Of a DNA stretch of 64,000 nucleotides, positions 40,161-49,539 are shown one piece after another. Position 1 is the first letter of the stretch; every line of letters starts with the position of its first letter. Origin of the DNA: Selenomonadaceae bacterium. Lineage in GTDB: Bacteria; Bacillota; Negativicutes; Selenomonadales; Selenomonadaceae. The notes beneath the pieces were generated by a model. The model was given only the letters and a program-made list of their open reading frames with translations. It made no database searches and was not told the origin of the DNA. Both the position numbers and the translations under genes were made by a program. The stretch lies in contig JAFWWC010000042.1 in assembly GCA_017518105.1 (NCBI GenBank), positions 1 to 64,000 of the forward strand, in the 5' to 3' direction.

Positions 40161-41303
40161 GTGATTCGTGTTTTGATTGCTGATGACTCGGCTTTTATGC
40201 GAAAAGTCCTCTCTGATTTATTCAACAGTCAAAGCGACTTCCAAGTAGTCGGGACGGCGGTAAACGGTCAAGACGCAATCGAGAAGGTAAAAAGGTTTCA
40301 ACCAGACGTGTTGACGCTTGATGTTATTATGCCGGTAATGGATGGACTGAATGCACTGGCGGTTATCATGGAGCAATGCCCGTTGCCAGTGGTTATGGTC
40401 AGCTCCACGACGCAGAAGGGAACGAATGAAACGATACGGGCTCTTGCGTTGGGTGCGGTGGACTTCGTGAGCAAGGCGGGCGGTGCCATTTCAAAAATCG
40501 ACACGATAAAGGATGAGATTCTAGCGAAGTGCAGATTGGCGGCGAAAACTCATGCACGGAAAAGTTTCGCCGCGAGTAAACCGCTCGTTTATTCCCCGAA
40601 GCCGCCGAACGTTGAGCCAACCACGCGCCGCATTGAAGTAAAACGCAGAACGGGACTTGTCTTAGGGCAAAAGCCGACGATAAATCGCGTGCCGTCAACT
40701 ACAGCCCCCGTCAAGAAAATCATTCCGGGCACAGGCAAAAAACTGGTAGTCATCGGCACATCGACGGGCGGACCGCAAGCATTGCAAGCAGTCATCACGC
40801 GCCTACCCAAAAACCTCCCCTGCGGCGTCGTCGTCGTTCAGCACATGCCCGCAGGCTTTACGAAGTCATTAGCGGAAAGGTTGAACTCAATCAGCGAGAT
40901 AGCAGTCAAGGAGGCGGAGCAAGACGAGATTATAAGACCAGGTCAAGTCTATATTGCGCCGGGCGATTATCATTTGCGAATTGCCCCTGCAGGCGGTGAA
41001 CGGCGGATTGTCTTGAGTCAGGAGCCGCGGGTCGGCAATCTTCGACCAACTGTCAATTACATGTTCGATTCCGCCGCGCAGTTCGGCAGGGATTTAGTAT
41101 CGGTGATTATGACTGGCATGGGTTCGGACGGTTGCGAAGGCATGAAAAAAGTTAAGGCGACGGGCGGTTATTCGATAGCTCAAGACGAGGACAGTTGCGT
41201 TGTCTACGGAATGCCTAAGGCGGTGGTCGATGCGGGGCTTGCCGATGAGATTCGACCTTTGAATAAAATTGCCGAAGCTATCGTGGAAGCAGTGAGAAGA
41301 TAG
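40161..41303 (+). CDS. cheB: Chemotaxis protein-glutamate methylesterase CheB
   Basis: 380 aa; GTG start after GGGGAGG. N-terminal receiver domain with LIADDSAFMRKVL and the phospho-acceptor Asp in DVLTLDVIMPVMDG. A linker follows, then the methylesterase with catalytic Ser in GTSTGGPQALQ, His in VQHMPAGFTKSLAERL and Asp in MTGMGSDGCEGMK. It demethylates (and deamidates) chemoreceptors such as the one at 28.8-30.5 kb. First gene of the chemotaxis-fliA run; no cheR or cheY is in the window. Confidence 0.96.
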   Translation: MIRVLIADDSAFMRKVLSDLFNSQSDFQVVGTAVNGQDAIEKVKRFQPDVLTLDVIMPVMDGLNALAVIMEQCPLPVVMVSSTTQKGTNETIRALALGAVDFVSKAGGAISKIDTIKDEILAKCRLAAKTHARKSFAASKPLVYSPKPPNVEPTTRRIEVKRRTGLVLGQKPTINRVPSTTAPVKKIIPGTGKKLVVIGTSTGGPQALQAVITRLPKNLPCGVVVVQHMPAGFTKSLAERLNSISEIAVKEAEQDEIIRPGQVYIAPGDYHLRIAPAGGERRIVLSQEPRVGNLRPTVNYMFDSAAQFGRDLVSVIMTGMGSDGCEGMKKVKATGGYSIAQDEDSCVVYGMPKAVVDAGLADEIRPLNKIAEAIVEAVRR

Positions 41304-41342
41304 CGGCTTTATTCGATTGATAAACAAACAGGAGGAGTTTAA

Positions 41343-43457
41343 ATGGAAACTAATCAATACATGGATATGTTTCTCGACGAGTCGCATGAACATTTGCAAT
41401 CGCTAAACGATGGCTTGCTCGGCTTGGAGGACAATGCCGAGGATCTGTCCATACTCAATGAGATTTTCCGCAACGCGCACACGCTCAAAGGGATGTCAGC
41501 GACGATGGGTTATAACAAAATCGCCGAGCTGACCCACGAGATGGAAGACGTGCTAGACATGTTGCGCAAGGAGCAATTAGCGGTGACTGGCGATATTATC
41601 GATACGCTGTTCAAGTGTATTGACTCGCTGGAGCAAATGATTAACAACGTGGCGAACGGCGACCCTGAAGATCTTATCGATGTATCCGATTTGGTTGCGA
41701 AATTGACTGCAATAATGCGTGGCGAAGGTGCACCCGCCGCTCCGAAGGCGGAAGCCTCAACCGAAGAACCTGCCGCCAAAGTAGCGACTACTACGCCCGC
41801 TGTAGTTTCCGCTGATGTTCCCGTTGATTTATCGGACACGGAAAAAAGCGTCATCAGCGAGGCGGAAAAGCGCGGCATGCACGGCATTTATCTTAAGGTC
41901 ACGTTGGCGGAGTCTTGCCTATTGAAGTCGGCGCGGTCTTATATGGTAATGAACGCCTTGGAAGAACTCGGCGAAGTGATTCGGACAATCCCCACCGCAG
42001 AGGATTTGGAGCAAGAAAACTTTGAACGCTCCTTTGAAGTCATTTTGATAACCGCCTCAGAAGAAGAACAGATTCATGACGCAGTAGTTGGCATTTCCGA
42101 AATCGAGACGGCGGAGACGCAGGTTATAAAATTCGGAGGAACGCCCGCGCCTCAGCCCGAAGTAAAAGCGGCACCCGTTGTCGAACAGAAATCAACTGCA
42201 CCCGCGACGGCTCCTGCACCAGCCCCCGCCACTAAACCTTCTGCACCGGCGAATAAACCTGCAGCTCAAAGCGGCGGACAATCTGCGGCGGCACAACAAA
42301 AGAAAAGTCATGCGGGGCAATCCGTTCGCGTCGACATTGAAAAGCTTGATACGCTGATGAACTTGATGGGCGAGCTTGTTATCAATAAGGTTCGCCTAGA
42401 GCAAATCGGACAGACGCATAGACTTTCAGAGCTAACAGAGACTTTGGAGCAAATGGACAGGGTTACGACCGACTTGCAAAATATCGTCATGAAAGTCCGC
42501 ATGGTTCCCGTCAGCCAAGTCTTTAACCGTTTTCCGCGTATGGTTCGCGACGTTACCAAAGAACTCAACAAGGAAATCAACTTGACAATCGAGGGCGAGG
42601 ACACCGAGCTTGACCGCACGGTTATCGACGAGATTGGCGACCCGATAATGCACCTTTTGAGGAATTCGCTTGACCACGGTATCGAAATGCCGGACGAGCG
42701 CGAGGCTAAGGGCAAGCCGCGTATCGGTGAAGTCGGACTTATCGCACGCCACGAAGGCAACAACGTCGTTATCATGGTCACTGACGACGGCAAAGGCATT
42801 GATGCAGATGTCATTCGTCGCAAGGCTGTCGAGAAGGGGCTTTACACTCAAGACGAGGTCGACTCGATGGACGACGCGGACGCCGTCCGAATAGTTTTCC
42901 TGCCAGGCTTCTCCACTGCAGAGAAAATCAGCGACATCAGCGGGCGTGGTGTCGGCATGGACGTTGTTAAAAGCAAAATCGAATCGCTTTCCGGGCAAGT
43001 CGACGTTGAGACGCACATTAATGAAGGTTCTATCTTCAAGATTAAGTTGCCGCTGACTTTGGCGATTATCCAAGCAATGCTCGTTCAAGTTCAAGCTGAA
43101 ATGTACGCAATCCCGCTCGCCTCAATCGATAGCACCCTTAGCATTCAGCCGAGCGATATAAGCACAGTGCAAAACAATGAAGTTATCGTCCTGCGCGGCG
43201 AAATCATTCCGATAATCCGCATGGAAGAATCGCTGATGGTTCCGCACGTTCACGACACCAAAGAGCTATTTGTCGTGGTAGTGCACGCGGGCGACTCAAA
43301 GGCGGGTATCGTCGTCGATAAGCTGATTGGTCAGCAAGAAATCGTTATAAAGACGCTGGGCAATCTGTTCATGGGCTTGAAGATGTTCTCAGGAGCTACG
43401 GTGCTCGGCGATGGTCGCGTTGCTTTGATTCTTGACGTGGCGACGATGCTTAACTAA
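41343..43457 (+). CDS. cheA: Chemotaxis histidine kinase CheA
   Basis: 704 aa; AGGAGGAG before the ATG. P1 (1-105) with phospho-His in FRNAHTLKGMSATMGY; P2 (about 175-265); an Ala/Pro linker; P3 dimerisation (SVRVDIEKLDTLMNLMGELVINKVRLEQ); P4 kinase with HLLRNSLDHGIEMPDER (N box), DDGKGID (G1) and GRGVGMDVVKSKI (G2); P5 CheW-like at the C-terminus. It phosphorylates itself and passes phosphate to CheY (not in the window) and CheB. All catalytic boxes are intact. It holds two of the eleven GATC sites of the window. Confidence 0.97.
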   Translation: METNQYMDMFLDESHEHLQSLNDGLLGLEDNAEDLSILNEIFRNAHTLKGMSATMGYNKIAELTHEMEDVLDMLRKEQLAVTGDIIDTLFKCIDSLEQMINNVANGDPEDLIDVSDLVAKLTAIMRGEGAPAAPKAEASTEEPAAKVATTTPAVVSADVPVDLSDTEKSVISEAEKRGMHGIYLKVTLAESCLLKSARSYMVMNALEELGEVIRTIPTAEDLEQENFERSFEVILITASEEEQIHDAVVGISEIETAETQVIKFGGTPAPQPEVKAAPVVEQKSTAPATAPAPAPATKPSAPANKPAAQSGGQSAAAQQKKSHAGQSVRVDIEKLDTLMNLMGELVINKVRLEQIGQTHRLSELTETLEQMDRVTTDLQNIVMKVRMVPVSQVFNRFPRMVRDVTKELNKEINLTIEGEDTELDRTVIDEIGDPIMHLLRNSLDHGIEMPDEREAKGKPRIGEVGLIARHEGNNVVIMVTDDGKGIDADVIRRKAVEKGLYTQDEVDSMDDADAVRIVFLPGFSTAEKISDISGRGVGMDVVKSKIESLSGQVDVETHINEGSIFKIKLPLTLAIIQAMLVQVQAEMYAIPLASIDSTLSIQPSDISTVQNNEVIVLRGEIIPIIRMEESLMVPHVHDTKELFVVVVHAGDSKAGIVVDKLIGQQEIVIKTLGNLFMGLKMFSGATVLGDGRVALILDVATMLN

Positions 43458-43469
43458 GGAGGAATTTTT

Positions 43470-43949
43470 ATGGCTAAAGACAGCGTGGCGAATAAACCTG
43501 CAGTAGTCGACGAGGAAGAACAAGTTCAAGCAATGCAGGTGGTTGCGTTCAAATTGCGCGACGAAGAATACGGCGTGAATATCTTCCACGTGCAGGAAAT
43601 TCGCAACTTGGTCGACATAACGCGGGTACCGTTCGCGGCGAGTTTCATTAAGGGCGTTATCAATCGGCGCGGCTCGGTTATGCCGGTTATCGACTTGAAG
43701 AAACGTCTCGGCATTGAAGAGACGCCTTACACCTCGTTGAGCAGAATCGTTACTGTTATCGTAGATGATTTGCAAGTCGGCATGTTGGTCGACGCCGTGA
43801 CAGAAGTTTTAACGATTCGCTCCAAACTCGTCGACCCGAAAAAGACCGTGAGCGATAGGGCAATGGAAAAATTCCTAAGCGGCATTGGCAATATCGACGG
43901 ACGACTTGTTACCATGCTCAACCTTGAGGAGATTGTCAACGCAAATTAA
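43470..43949 (+). CDS. cheW: Chemotaxis coupling protein CheW
   Basis: 159 aa, a single CheW beta-barrel: VVAFKLRDEEYGVNIFHVQEIRNLVDITRVPFAASFIKGVINRRGSVMPVIDLKKRLGI is diagnostic, and the tail MLNLEEIV is typical. It bridges chemoreceptors and CheA P5. AAGGAGG before the ATG; 12 bp after cheA. Confidence 0.96.
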   Translation: MAKDSVANKPAVVDEEEQVQAMQVVAFKLRDEEYGVNIFHVQEIRNLVDITRVPFAASFIKGVINRRGSVMPVIDLKKRLGIEETPYTSLSRIVTVIVDDLQVGMLVDAVTEVLTIRSKLVDPKKTVSDRAMEKFLSGIGNIDGRLVTMLNLEEIVNAN

Positions 43950-43982
43950 TCAGCTTAGAATAAATTTATGGAGATGATTTAA

Positions 43983-44597
43983 ATGGTAGATGAATTCGAT
44001 TTGACTCCGAATCAGCTAGACGCCATGCGCGAAATCGGAAACGTCGGTGCGGGCAATGCGGCAACAGCCCTTTCGCAGGTGCTCAACAAGAAAATCGATA
44101 TGAACGTCCCGAAAGTCTCGATTATCCCGATTGAAGACGTTCCCGACCTCGTGGGCGGTCCCGACGCTTTGATTGTCGCAGTCTTCCTGCGTGTCTATGG
44201 CAAGGCTCCTGGCAATATCCTGTTCCTCATGCCAAAAGAAAACGCTTTCTATATGGTTGATGACTTGATGGGCAGACCGCACGGCACTACGCAAGAACTC
44301 GGCGAAATGGAAGTATCAGCCCTTAAGGAAGTCGGAAACATTTTGACGGGCTCTTATCTAAACTCGTTCTTCCACTTCACGAATATCTCAATGATTCCGT
44401 CGATACCGTCTTTAGCACTCGACATGGCAGGCGCAGTCTTAAATATCGTGCTCGTTCAGCTGGGGCAAATGGGCGATTATGCAATGGTTATCGAAACAAA
44501 ATTCTTGGCTGAAGACGACAGCGTACAAGGACACTTCTTCCTCGTGCCCGACCCCGGCTCGCTGACAACTCTTGTCAAGGCAGTGGGAGTTGAATAA
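43983..44597 (+). CDS. cheC: CheY-P phosphatase CheC
   Basis: 204 aa. Two pseudo-symmetric active-site motifs of the CheC/CheX/FliY family are visible: MREIGNVGAGNAATALSQVL (residues 15-34) and ALKEVGNILTGSYLNSF (about 112-128), each with the conserved E-x2-N pair. It dephosphorylates CheY-P and binds CheD as part of the adaptation loop known from Bacillus. Two intact sites indicate an active phosphatase. It precedes cheD by 2 bp. Confidence 0.94.
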   Translation: MVDEFDLTPNQLDAMREIGNVGAGNAATALSQVLNKKIDMNVPKVSIIPIEDVPDLVGGPDALIVAVFLRVYGKAPGNILFLMPKENAFYMVDDLMGRPHGTTQELGEMEVSALKEVGNILTGSYLNSFFHFTNISMIPSIPSLALDMAGAVLNIVLVQLGQMGDYAMVIETKFLAEDDSVQGHFFLVPDPGSLTTLVKAVGVE

Positions 44598-44599
44598 TT

Positions 44600-45085
44600 A
44601 TGGCAGCTCTTATCAAAGTAGGCATGGCAGATTATAAAGTCGGTCGCTCTCCGTCCACCCTAATAAGCTATGGCTTGGGTTCGTGTATCGGCGTTTCCCT
44701 TTACGACCCTGTTAAAAAAGTCGGCGGGCTTCTGCATATCATGTTACCTGACAGCACGCAGGCACGCTTCAGCGACAATCCCGCGAAGTTCGCAGATACG
44801 GGTATCCCGCTTATGATTAATGACGTTGTGGCACTGGGCGCGACTAAGGCTCGGCTTCAAGCAAAGATTGCTGGCGGGGCGCAAATGTTTGCCTTCTCCA
44901 ATGCAAGCGACATCATGAAGGTTGGCTCCCGCAACGCTGAGACTTGCAAGCAGATTCTTCGCCGCAACGGAATTAAAATCGTAGCCGAGGATACCGGCGG
45001 CAACTACGGACGCACAGTGTCAATCGACTTGGAGACGGGTGCTTACAAGGTCAAGACTATCGACCGCGGCGAAAAGCTGATTTAA
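44600..45085 (+). CDS. cheD: Chemoreceptor glutamine deamidase CheD
   Basis: 161 aa. IKVGMADYKVGRSPSTLISYGLGSCIGVSLYDPVKKVGGLLHIMLPD holds the catalytic Cys (GSC) and His (LLHIMLP). The later GGAQMFAF and VAEDTGGNYGRTV segments are family-typical. It deamidates receptor glutamines and stimulates CheC. GGGAG before the ATG lies within the end of cheC. Confidence 0.95.
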   Translation: MAALIKVGMADYKVGRSPSTLISYGLGSCIGVSLYDPVKKVGGLLHIMLPDSTQARFSDNPAKFADTGIPLMINDVVALGATKARLQAKIAGGAQMFAFSNASDIMKVGSRNAETCKQILRRNGIKIVAEDTGGNYGRTVSIDLETGAYKVKTIDRGEKLI

Positions 45086-45152
45086 CATAGGCGACGTTAA
45101 ACGATGACCGACATTATAGCGGCGAATTTTTATTGATACGTGGTGAAAAACT

Positions 45153-45530
45153 TTGACAGGATTTTACGGCTATCTTGAAAGCATCATGCCCATCAAAAGG
45201 ATAATTATCTCATTGGCGGTCGGCATGGTCTCATTGTTTATCGTACTCATTTCTGGGCTGACAAGCGATTTCGTGAGCGGCGGGACTGTGGCATCGCGAG
45301 CTTTATCAGCCTTTTCTTTTACTAGCTTGGTGAGTTTTATTTTTTTGATGAGTTGCGAGGAATACGCTATCTTCAAGACCAAACGCGAGCTTGAACACTT
45401 CATAGACGACGCACCCTTTGCCGAGACAAATGAAAACTTCAATCGGGCAGAATACCTCCACGAAGAAGAACCAGTAGCAGAGGACTCCTTCCGCCCGATG
45501 GACTTTGGACAGTTCGCGAATCAAAATTGA
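45153..45530 (+). CDS. Small membrane protein between cheD and fliA, unknown
   Basis: 125 aa, not recognised. The TTG start is uncertain (only GGTG upstream); an ATG at 45186 would give a 114-aa protein. Two membrane helices (about residues 16-37 and 52-72) are followed by a cytoplasmic acidic tail (ELEHFIDDAPFAETNENFNRAEYLHEEEPVAEDSF). B. subtilis has no gene at this point between cheD and sigD, so it is an addition to the operon. A role in motility is suggested only by position. Confidence 0.55.
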   Translation: MTGFYGYLESIMPIKRIIISLAVGMVSLFIVLISGLTSDFVSGGTVASRALSAFSFTSLVSFIFLMSCEEYAIFKTKRELEHFIDDAPFAETNENFNRAEYLHEEEPVAEDSFRPMDFGQFANQN

Positions 45531-45562
45531 GTTTAAAGCGTGACGAGGGACGGTGAATAACT

Positions 45563-46315
45563 ATGGAAAGTGACTCGAAGGAAAAAGACATCTCGGCATT
45601 GTGGCTAAGGTACAAGGAAACAAAATCCGTGGAAGTGCGCAACGCAATCGCCGAACACTATTTGCCGCTTGTCAGGATTGTCTGCGGGCGTCTGGCAGTG
45701 AGCTTGCCGCAACATCTGGATAAGGACGACCTTTTGAGTAGCGGCTTCTTCGGTCTGCTGGACGCGATTGACCGTTTCGACATCACGCGGAATATAAAGT
45801 TTGAGACTTATGCAGGCGTTCGGATTCGCGGGGCAATGATTGATTATCTGCGTTCAAAGGATTGGATACCCGTTTCAATGCGGCAAAAGATTCGCAAGTA
45901 CGAACAGACGGTTTGCAAGCTTGAAACGGAACTTGGGCGGGCGGCGACTGATACGGAGTTGGCAGAGGCATTGGAGATTTCAGTTGATGAACTGCAATTT
46001 CTAGTCAGTCAGTGCAACTCGGCGACAGTCATTCCGCTTGAAGATTACCTAAAGACGGACGCCGCCGAAGCAGTCGATACGAACCCCGCGAACTCAACGG
46101 AGCTTTTCGAGATAAAAGAGACGCTAGCCAAGGCGATTGAACGCCTGCCAGAAAAGGAAAGAACCGTCGTATCGTTGTACTACTACGAAGAGATGACGCT
46201 AAAGGAAATAAGTTTGGTAATGCACTTGACCGAGGCGCGAATCTCCCAACTGCACACGAAGGCGATTTTCAGGATGCGCGGCTATTTGGCGCAAAGCAAA
46301 GAAGATTTACTTTAG
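45563..46315 (+). CDS. fliA: Flagellar sigma factor FliA (sigma-28/SigD)
   Basis: 250 aa. Region 2: DDLLSSGFFGLLDAIDRFDITRNIKFETYAGVRIRGAMIDYLRSKDWIPVSMRQK, diagnostic for the FliA subfamily. Region 3 follows (ELGRAATDTELAEALEISVDELQFL). Region 4 is ALERLPEKERTVV-like with the helix-turn-helix MTLKEISLVMHLTEARISQLHTKAIFRMR. It directs RNA polymerase to late flagellar and chemotaxis promoters. The Shine-Dalgarno is weak (CGGTGA). An anti-sigma factor FlgM gene is not seen. Confidence 0.95.
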   Translation: MESDSKEKDISALWLRYKETKSVEVRNAIAEHYLPLVRIVCGRLAVSLPQHLDKDDLLSSGFFGLLDAIDRFDITRNIKFETYAGVRIRGAMIDYLRSKDWIPVSMRQKIRKYEQTVCKLETELGRAATDTELAEALEISVDELQFLVSQCNSATVIPLEDYLKTDAAEAVDTNPANSTELFEIKETLAKAIERLPEKERTVVSLYYYEEMTLKEISLVMHLTEARISQLHTKAIFRMRGYLAQSKEDLL

Positions 46316-46331
46316 GAAAGGAGGACGCGGG

Positions 46332-47993
46332 ATGAGTGAAAATCTTATCTTGGGCGGTCCGGCATCCGGTTACAAATACGAGTTCAAACCGGACGGCGTT
46401 TATTTGACAGTTTATCCCAATGTGGACGGCGAACGTCTTTTTGAGCTGTCCGATATGCGTCAAATTCTGCGCGATTGTAAAGTTTTGGATTATGACGTTG
46501 GGATTCTTTCGCGGACAATGCGCGAGGCTAATGGGCGACCTCAAAGAATCGCCGAGCCTGTGCAAATAACCGAGGACGTTTTAAGGGCGGCAGTCGGCGA
46601 CGAAAAAATTTTTGCGGGCGATGCGGAAGAGGAGCCTTACGCAAGACTTATCGTCGAAATGCCCCGCGACAAGATGAAGGCGACCATAAAATACGACACG
46701 CGGGACGGCGCACGCCTTCCGACAAAAGAAATGGTCATGGCGGCTTTGAGTGATGCGGGCGTGGTCTACGGCATAGACGAGGACGCAATCGACAGCGGAA
46801 TCCAAAGCTTAACTCCATTTGTTGCGGCGGAAGGGCTCTTGCCCATTCCCGGCGAGAACGCTTACATTGACAGGAAGTTTGATTTGGGCATTCAAGGCAA
46901 ACCCGTCGTCGATGAGTATGACAAGGTCGACTACAAGGATTTAAATCTGTTCGTGCTTGCCAAAGAGAATCAGACGTTAGCGATTCGCATTCCGCAGACC
47001 AAAGGCACGCCTGGCAAAAATATTTTGGGCGAACCAGTCCCCGCGCAGAACGGCAGACCTTGCCCCATGCCCGAAGGGAAAAATACTAAGGTCGTCGGCG
47101 AACACAGATTGATTGCCACGGTGAACGGGCAGATTGTCGATAAAGGCTCGCGGATAAGTGTTGACCCAAGACTAGAGATTAAAGGCGGCGTCGGAGTTCA
47201 GACGGGCGACATTGAATTTGATGGCACGGTTCAGATTAAAGGCGACGTGGAGCAAGGCTTCAAAGTCAAGGCGACGGGCGACATTGAGATTAAAGGCTCG
47301 GTCAACGGCGCGGAGGTCAATGGACGCAACGTCTACATAAGCGGCGGCATTACGGGCGCGGACAGGGCTAAGGTTTATGCTGAACACGACGTGCGAACCG
47401 CCTTTGCCGAGAACGCTTTGATTGAGGCGGGCAACGACATTTTTATCGCGGACATTGCTTTGCATTCTCAAATCAGGGCGGGCAAGCGTCTTATCATGGA
47501 GGACAAGCACGGGCAGATAACCGGCGGTCATGCTGTGGCGGGCGAGATGGTTAGCGTTAAAGTTATCGGCAATTCGTCCTTTGTCGTCACGAAAGTTTCC
47601 GTCGGCGTCGACCCGAACTTGCAGAAGGAGTATCAAGCCTTGCGCAGGACTTACAAGGAGTCCAAGAAACGTTTGACGCACATCATGCAGACGCTTAACA
47701 CGCTCTCGAAAATTGACATCAACAAGTTGCCGCCCAGCCGCGTGGAATCGATTAATGCTTTGACTCGTTCGCAATTCCCCTTAGCAGGTCAGATTAAACG
47801 CGACGAGAAAAGAATCCTAGAGATAGAAGAACAGCTGGTGAACATGAAGAACGGCAAGATTAGAGTTAGCGGCACAATCTATCCCGGCACGCGCCTTTCC
47901 GTCAACAACATTCTAAAAAGCATTCAATCGGAATATAAGCATTGTAGCATTGCACTTAATGACGAGGGCGATGTCGAAGTCGGCACCTATTGA
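46332..47993 (+). CDS. FapA (DUF342) family beta-solenoid protein
   Basis: 553 aa; GGAAAGGAGG before the ATG. The N-terminal part has the FapA pattern (DGVYLTVYPN), the middle contains FVLAKENQTLAIRIPQTKGTPGKNILGEPVPAQNGRPCPMPEGKNTKVV, and a right-handed beta-helix follows (GDIEFDGTVQIKGDVEQGFKVKATGDIEIKGSVNGAEVNGRNVYISGGITG). A coiled coil near 430-510 precedes the end. Polymer-forming/flagellar-assembly-A proteins often sit in fla/che operons of Firmicutes; in Vibrio FapA affects polar flagellum placement. The exact role here is unknown. Confidence 0.88.
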   Translation: MSENLILGGPASGYKYEFKPDGVYLTVYPNVDGERLFELSDMRQILRDCKVLDYDVGILSRTMREANGRPQRIAEPVQITEDVLRAAVGDEKIFAGDAEEEPYARLIVEMPRDKMKATIKYDTRDGARLPTKEMVMAALSDAGVVYGIDEDAIDSGIQSLTPFVAAEGLLPIPGENAYIDRKFDLGIQGKPVVDEYDKVDYKDLNLFVLAKENQTLAIRIPQTKGTPGKNILGEPVPAQNGRPCPMPEGKNTKVVGEHRLIATVNGQIVDKGSRISVDPRLEIKGGVGVQTGDIEFDGTVQIKGDVEQGFKVKATGDIEIKGSVNGAEVNGRNVYISGGITGADRAKVYAEHDVRTAFAENALIEAGNDIFIADIALHSQIRAGKRLIMEDKHGQITGGHAVAGEMVSVKVIGNSSFVVTKVSVGVDPNLQKEYQALRRTYKESKKRLTHIMQTLNTLSKIDINKLPPSRVESINALTRSQFPLAGQIKRDEKRILEIEEQLVNMKNGKIRVSGTIYPGTRLSVNNILKSIQSEYKHCSIALNDEGDVEVGTY

Positions 47994-48008
47994 TTGGAGG
48001 GATAAAAA

Positions 48009-48332
48009 ATGGAACTTGCACCGGTTGGAGTACAAATGACGTACGCGAACGCCAACAACGCCTCTCAAATTCAGCAAGACCTGAATAACGCCTCGGCATT
48101 GCAACAAGCCTTCCAGACAGTGCGCGAGAAGGAAGACGCTCAGCTTAAGCAAAAGCAGGTTCGCAATAAGGAAGAGGCGGAAGGACGGGTTATCAAGGAC
48201 GACCCCGACCGTCGGAGCAGGCAGGGCGGCTATTATTATCGTGCTCAGCAACGCGAGGAAGAATACGAAGACGAAGACGAAAATTACGCCGTAGACCCTA
48301 GGCGCGGGCACTTCGTGGATATTTCTTTTTAA
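48009..48332 (+). CDS. Small charged hypothetical protein of the motility operon
   Basis: 107 aa, not recognised. TTGGAGGG precedes the ATG. The N-terminal 55 residues are helical and Gln/Asn/Ala-rich (NASQIQQDLNNASALQQAFQTVREKEDAQLKQKQVRNKEEAEG); the rest is disordered and highly charged, ending in RGHFVDISF. This last segment resembles the conserved ends of small flagellar-operon proteins (the ending with VDIRV or VDISV in Firmicutes), but I cannot name it. It lies 15 bp after the FapA gene and 1 bp before the SwrB-like gene. Confidence 0.6.
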   Translation: MELAPVGVQMTYANANNASQIQQDLNNASALQQAFQTVREKEDAQLKQKQVRNKEEAEGRVIKDDPDRRSRQGGYYYRAQQREEEYEDEDENYAVDPRRGHFVDISF

Positions 48333-48333
48333 G

Positions 48334-49488
48334 ATGATTACGGAGTTAATGCTACTGCTGATAGTGGTCGGCGCGGGAATTGTTTTCGTCGCTTGGTCGA
48401 ACACACGCAGACGCAAGCAAGACATTTTGGAGCGCAGAGAGGTTGCTGACTCGACGGGCAAGCTTAAGCAGGAACTTGAGCGGACAGCTAACGAGATTAT
48501 CGGGCGCATGGAAAATCACGTTACGCACCTTGAAAACGTTCTCGACGAATCCGAACGCAACCGCACGCAACTTGAAGGACGAGTGACTGAGCTTAAGAAG
48601 TTGCTTAAAAAGAGCGAAGGGCAATCCGGCGAGATAAGAGACTTGCTAGCGAGACTTGACGACGCGGGTTTGGAAATCGATTCCATGCAACGCAAGATGG
48701 ACATCGTCGAACGGAAATTAAATTTGGCAATGACGGCACCGCTACCGATTCAACAGCCCGTCACGATTCCGCAAATGCCGCTTTTCACACAGCCGCAGAC
48801 CCCGCCGCCAGTCGCACCGATAAAGCCGCCTGAGATAAAAACTCCGCCGATTGCTCCAAAGGTCGAAGTCAAACCGCCGCCGCCGATAAAGACGACGCCT
48901 CCCGCGCAAGTGACTACGACTCCCGCTGAACCGATTAATCCTCTCGGACCAATCACAGTGCCGCCGATTATCCGCCCCAAGGAGTTCGATAAGATTTTGG
49001 AAGAGTCCTTAGCCGAGCAACCGCCGCCCCCGCGCAAGTCAATCGTCCTGTCGCCCGAAAACAAAAAGCCCGTGGCAGTCATCGACGCCGACCCCGTCAA
49101 AATCGAGGCGACGCGCAAGAAATTGCACGAGGCATCAGCGGAAATGGCAAAGCGTTCGCAAGAGGAAACCGAAGACAATCAAGCTAAGCCCCTGCAAAAG
49201 AAACGTCGAAGCGCACGCACTGCCCGCGACGTTAGGAAGGCGGCAATCGAAGCGATACGAGCGGCAGAACAAAGTAGCGCAGTCGAAGCAAAGCCCGCAC
49301 CGCCCCCGCCGAAAAAGATATTGCCCGAACGTCGAGACCTCAAATTGGAAACAACGGATTCATCGGTTATAAAAGAAATGCTCCTGTCAGGCATGTCAAT
49401 CGAAGACATAGCACGCGAGACGGGGCTTGGGCGCAGTGCAATAGAATTGGTTCAGGAATTGACCCGAAGGCAACTAAACAGAAGATGA
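48334..49488 (+). CDS. SwrB/YlxL-like membrane-anchored coiled-coil protein with C-terminal HTH
   Basis: 384 aa. A single N-terminal membrane helix (about 3-20), then a coiled coil (about 28-130), a long Pro-rich linker (about 135-235), a basic region, and a C-terminal helix-turn-helix-like segment (SVIKEMLLSGMSIEDIARETGLGRSAIELVQELTRRQ). Anchor, coiled coil and this HTH-like tail match SwrB (YlxL) of Bacillus, encoded directly after sigD; SwrB promotes flagellar export apparatus maturation. Gene position supports the call. No clear Shine-Dalgarno, so translation is probably coupled to the upstream gene. Confidence 0.65.
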   Translation: MITELMLLLIVVGAGIVFVAWSNTRRRKQDILERREVADSTGKLKQELERTANEIIGRMENHVTHLENVLDESERNRTQLEGRVTELKKLLKKSEGQSGEIRDLLARLDDAGLEIDSMQRKMDIVERKLNLAMTAPLPIQQPVTIPQMPLFTQPQTPPPVAPIKPPEIKTPPIAPKVEVKPPPPIKTTPPAQVTTTPAEPINPLGPITVPPIIRPKEFDKILEESLAEQPPPPRKSIVLSPENKKPVAVIDADPVKIEATRKKLHEASAEMAKRSQEETEDNQAKPLQKKRRSARTARDVRKAAIEAIRAAEQSSAVEAKPAPPPPKKILPERRDLKLETTDSSVIKEMLLSGMSIEDIARETGLGRSAIELVQELTRRQLNRR

Positions 49489-49492
49489 TGAG

Positions 49493-49519
49493 CCGCTCCA
49501 AGGTGGGCGGAATTTTTTT
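49493..49519 (+). terminator. Terminator of the chemotaxis-fliA operon
   Basis: Stem CCGCTC with GGGCGG (one G-U pair), 6-base loop, then AA and seven T, just after the SwrB-like stop. Confidence 0.75.
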
Positions 49520-49539
49520 AGATATAACGAGGTGATTTT

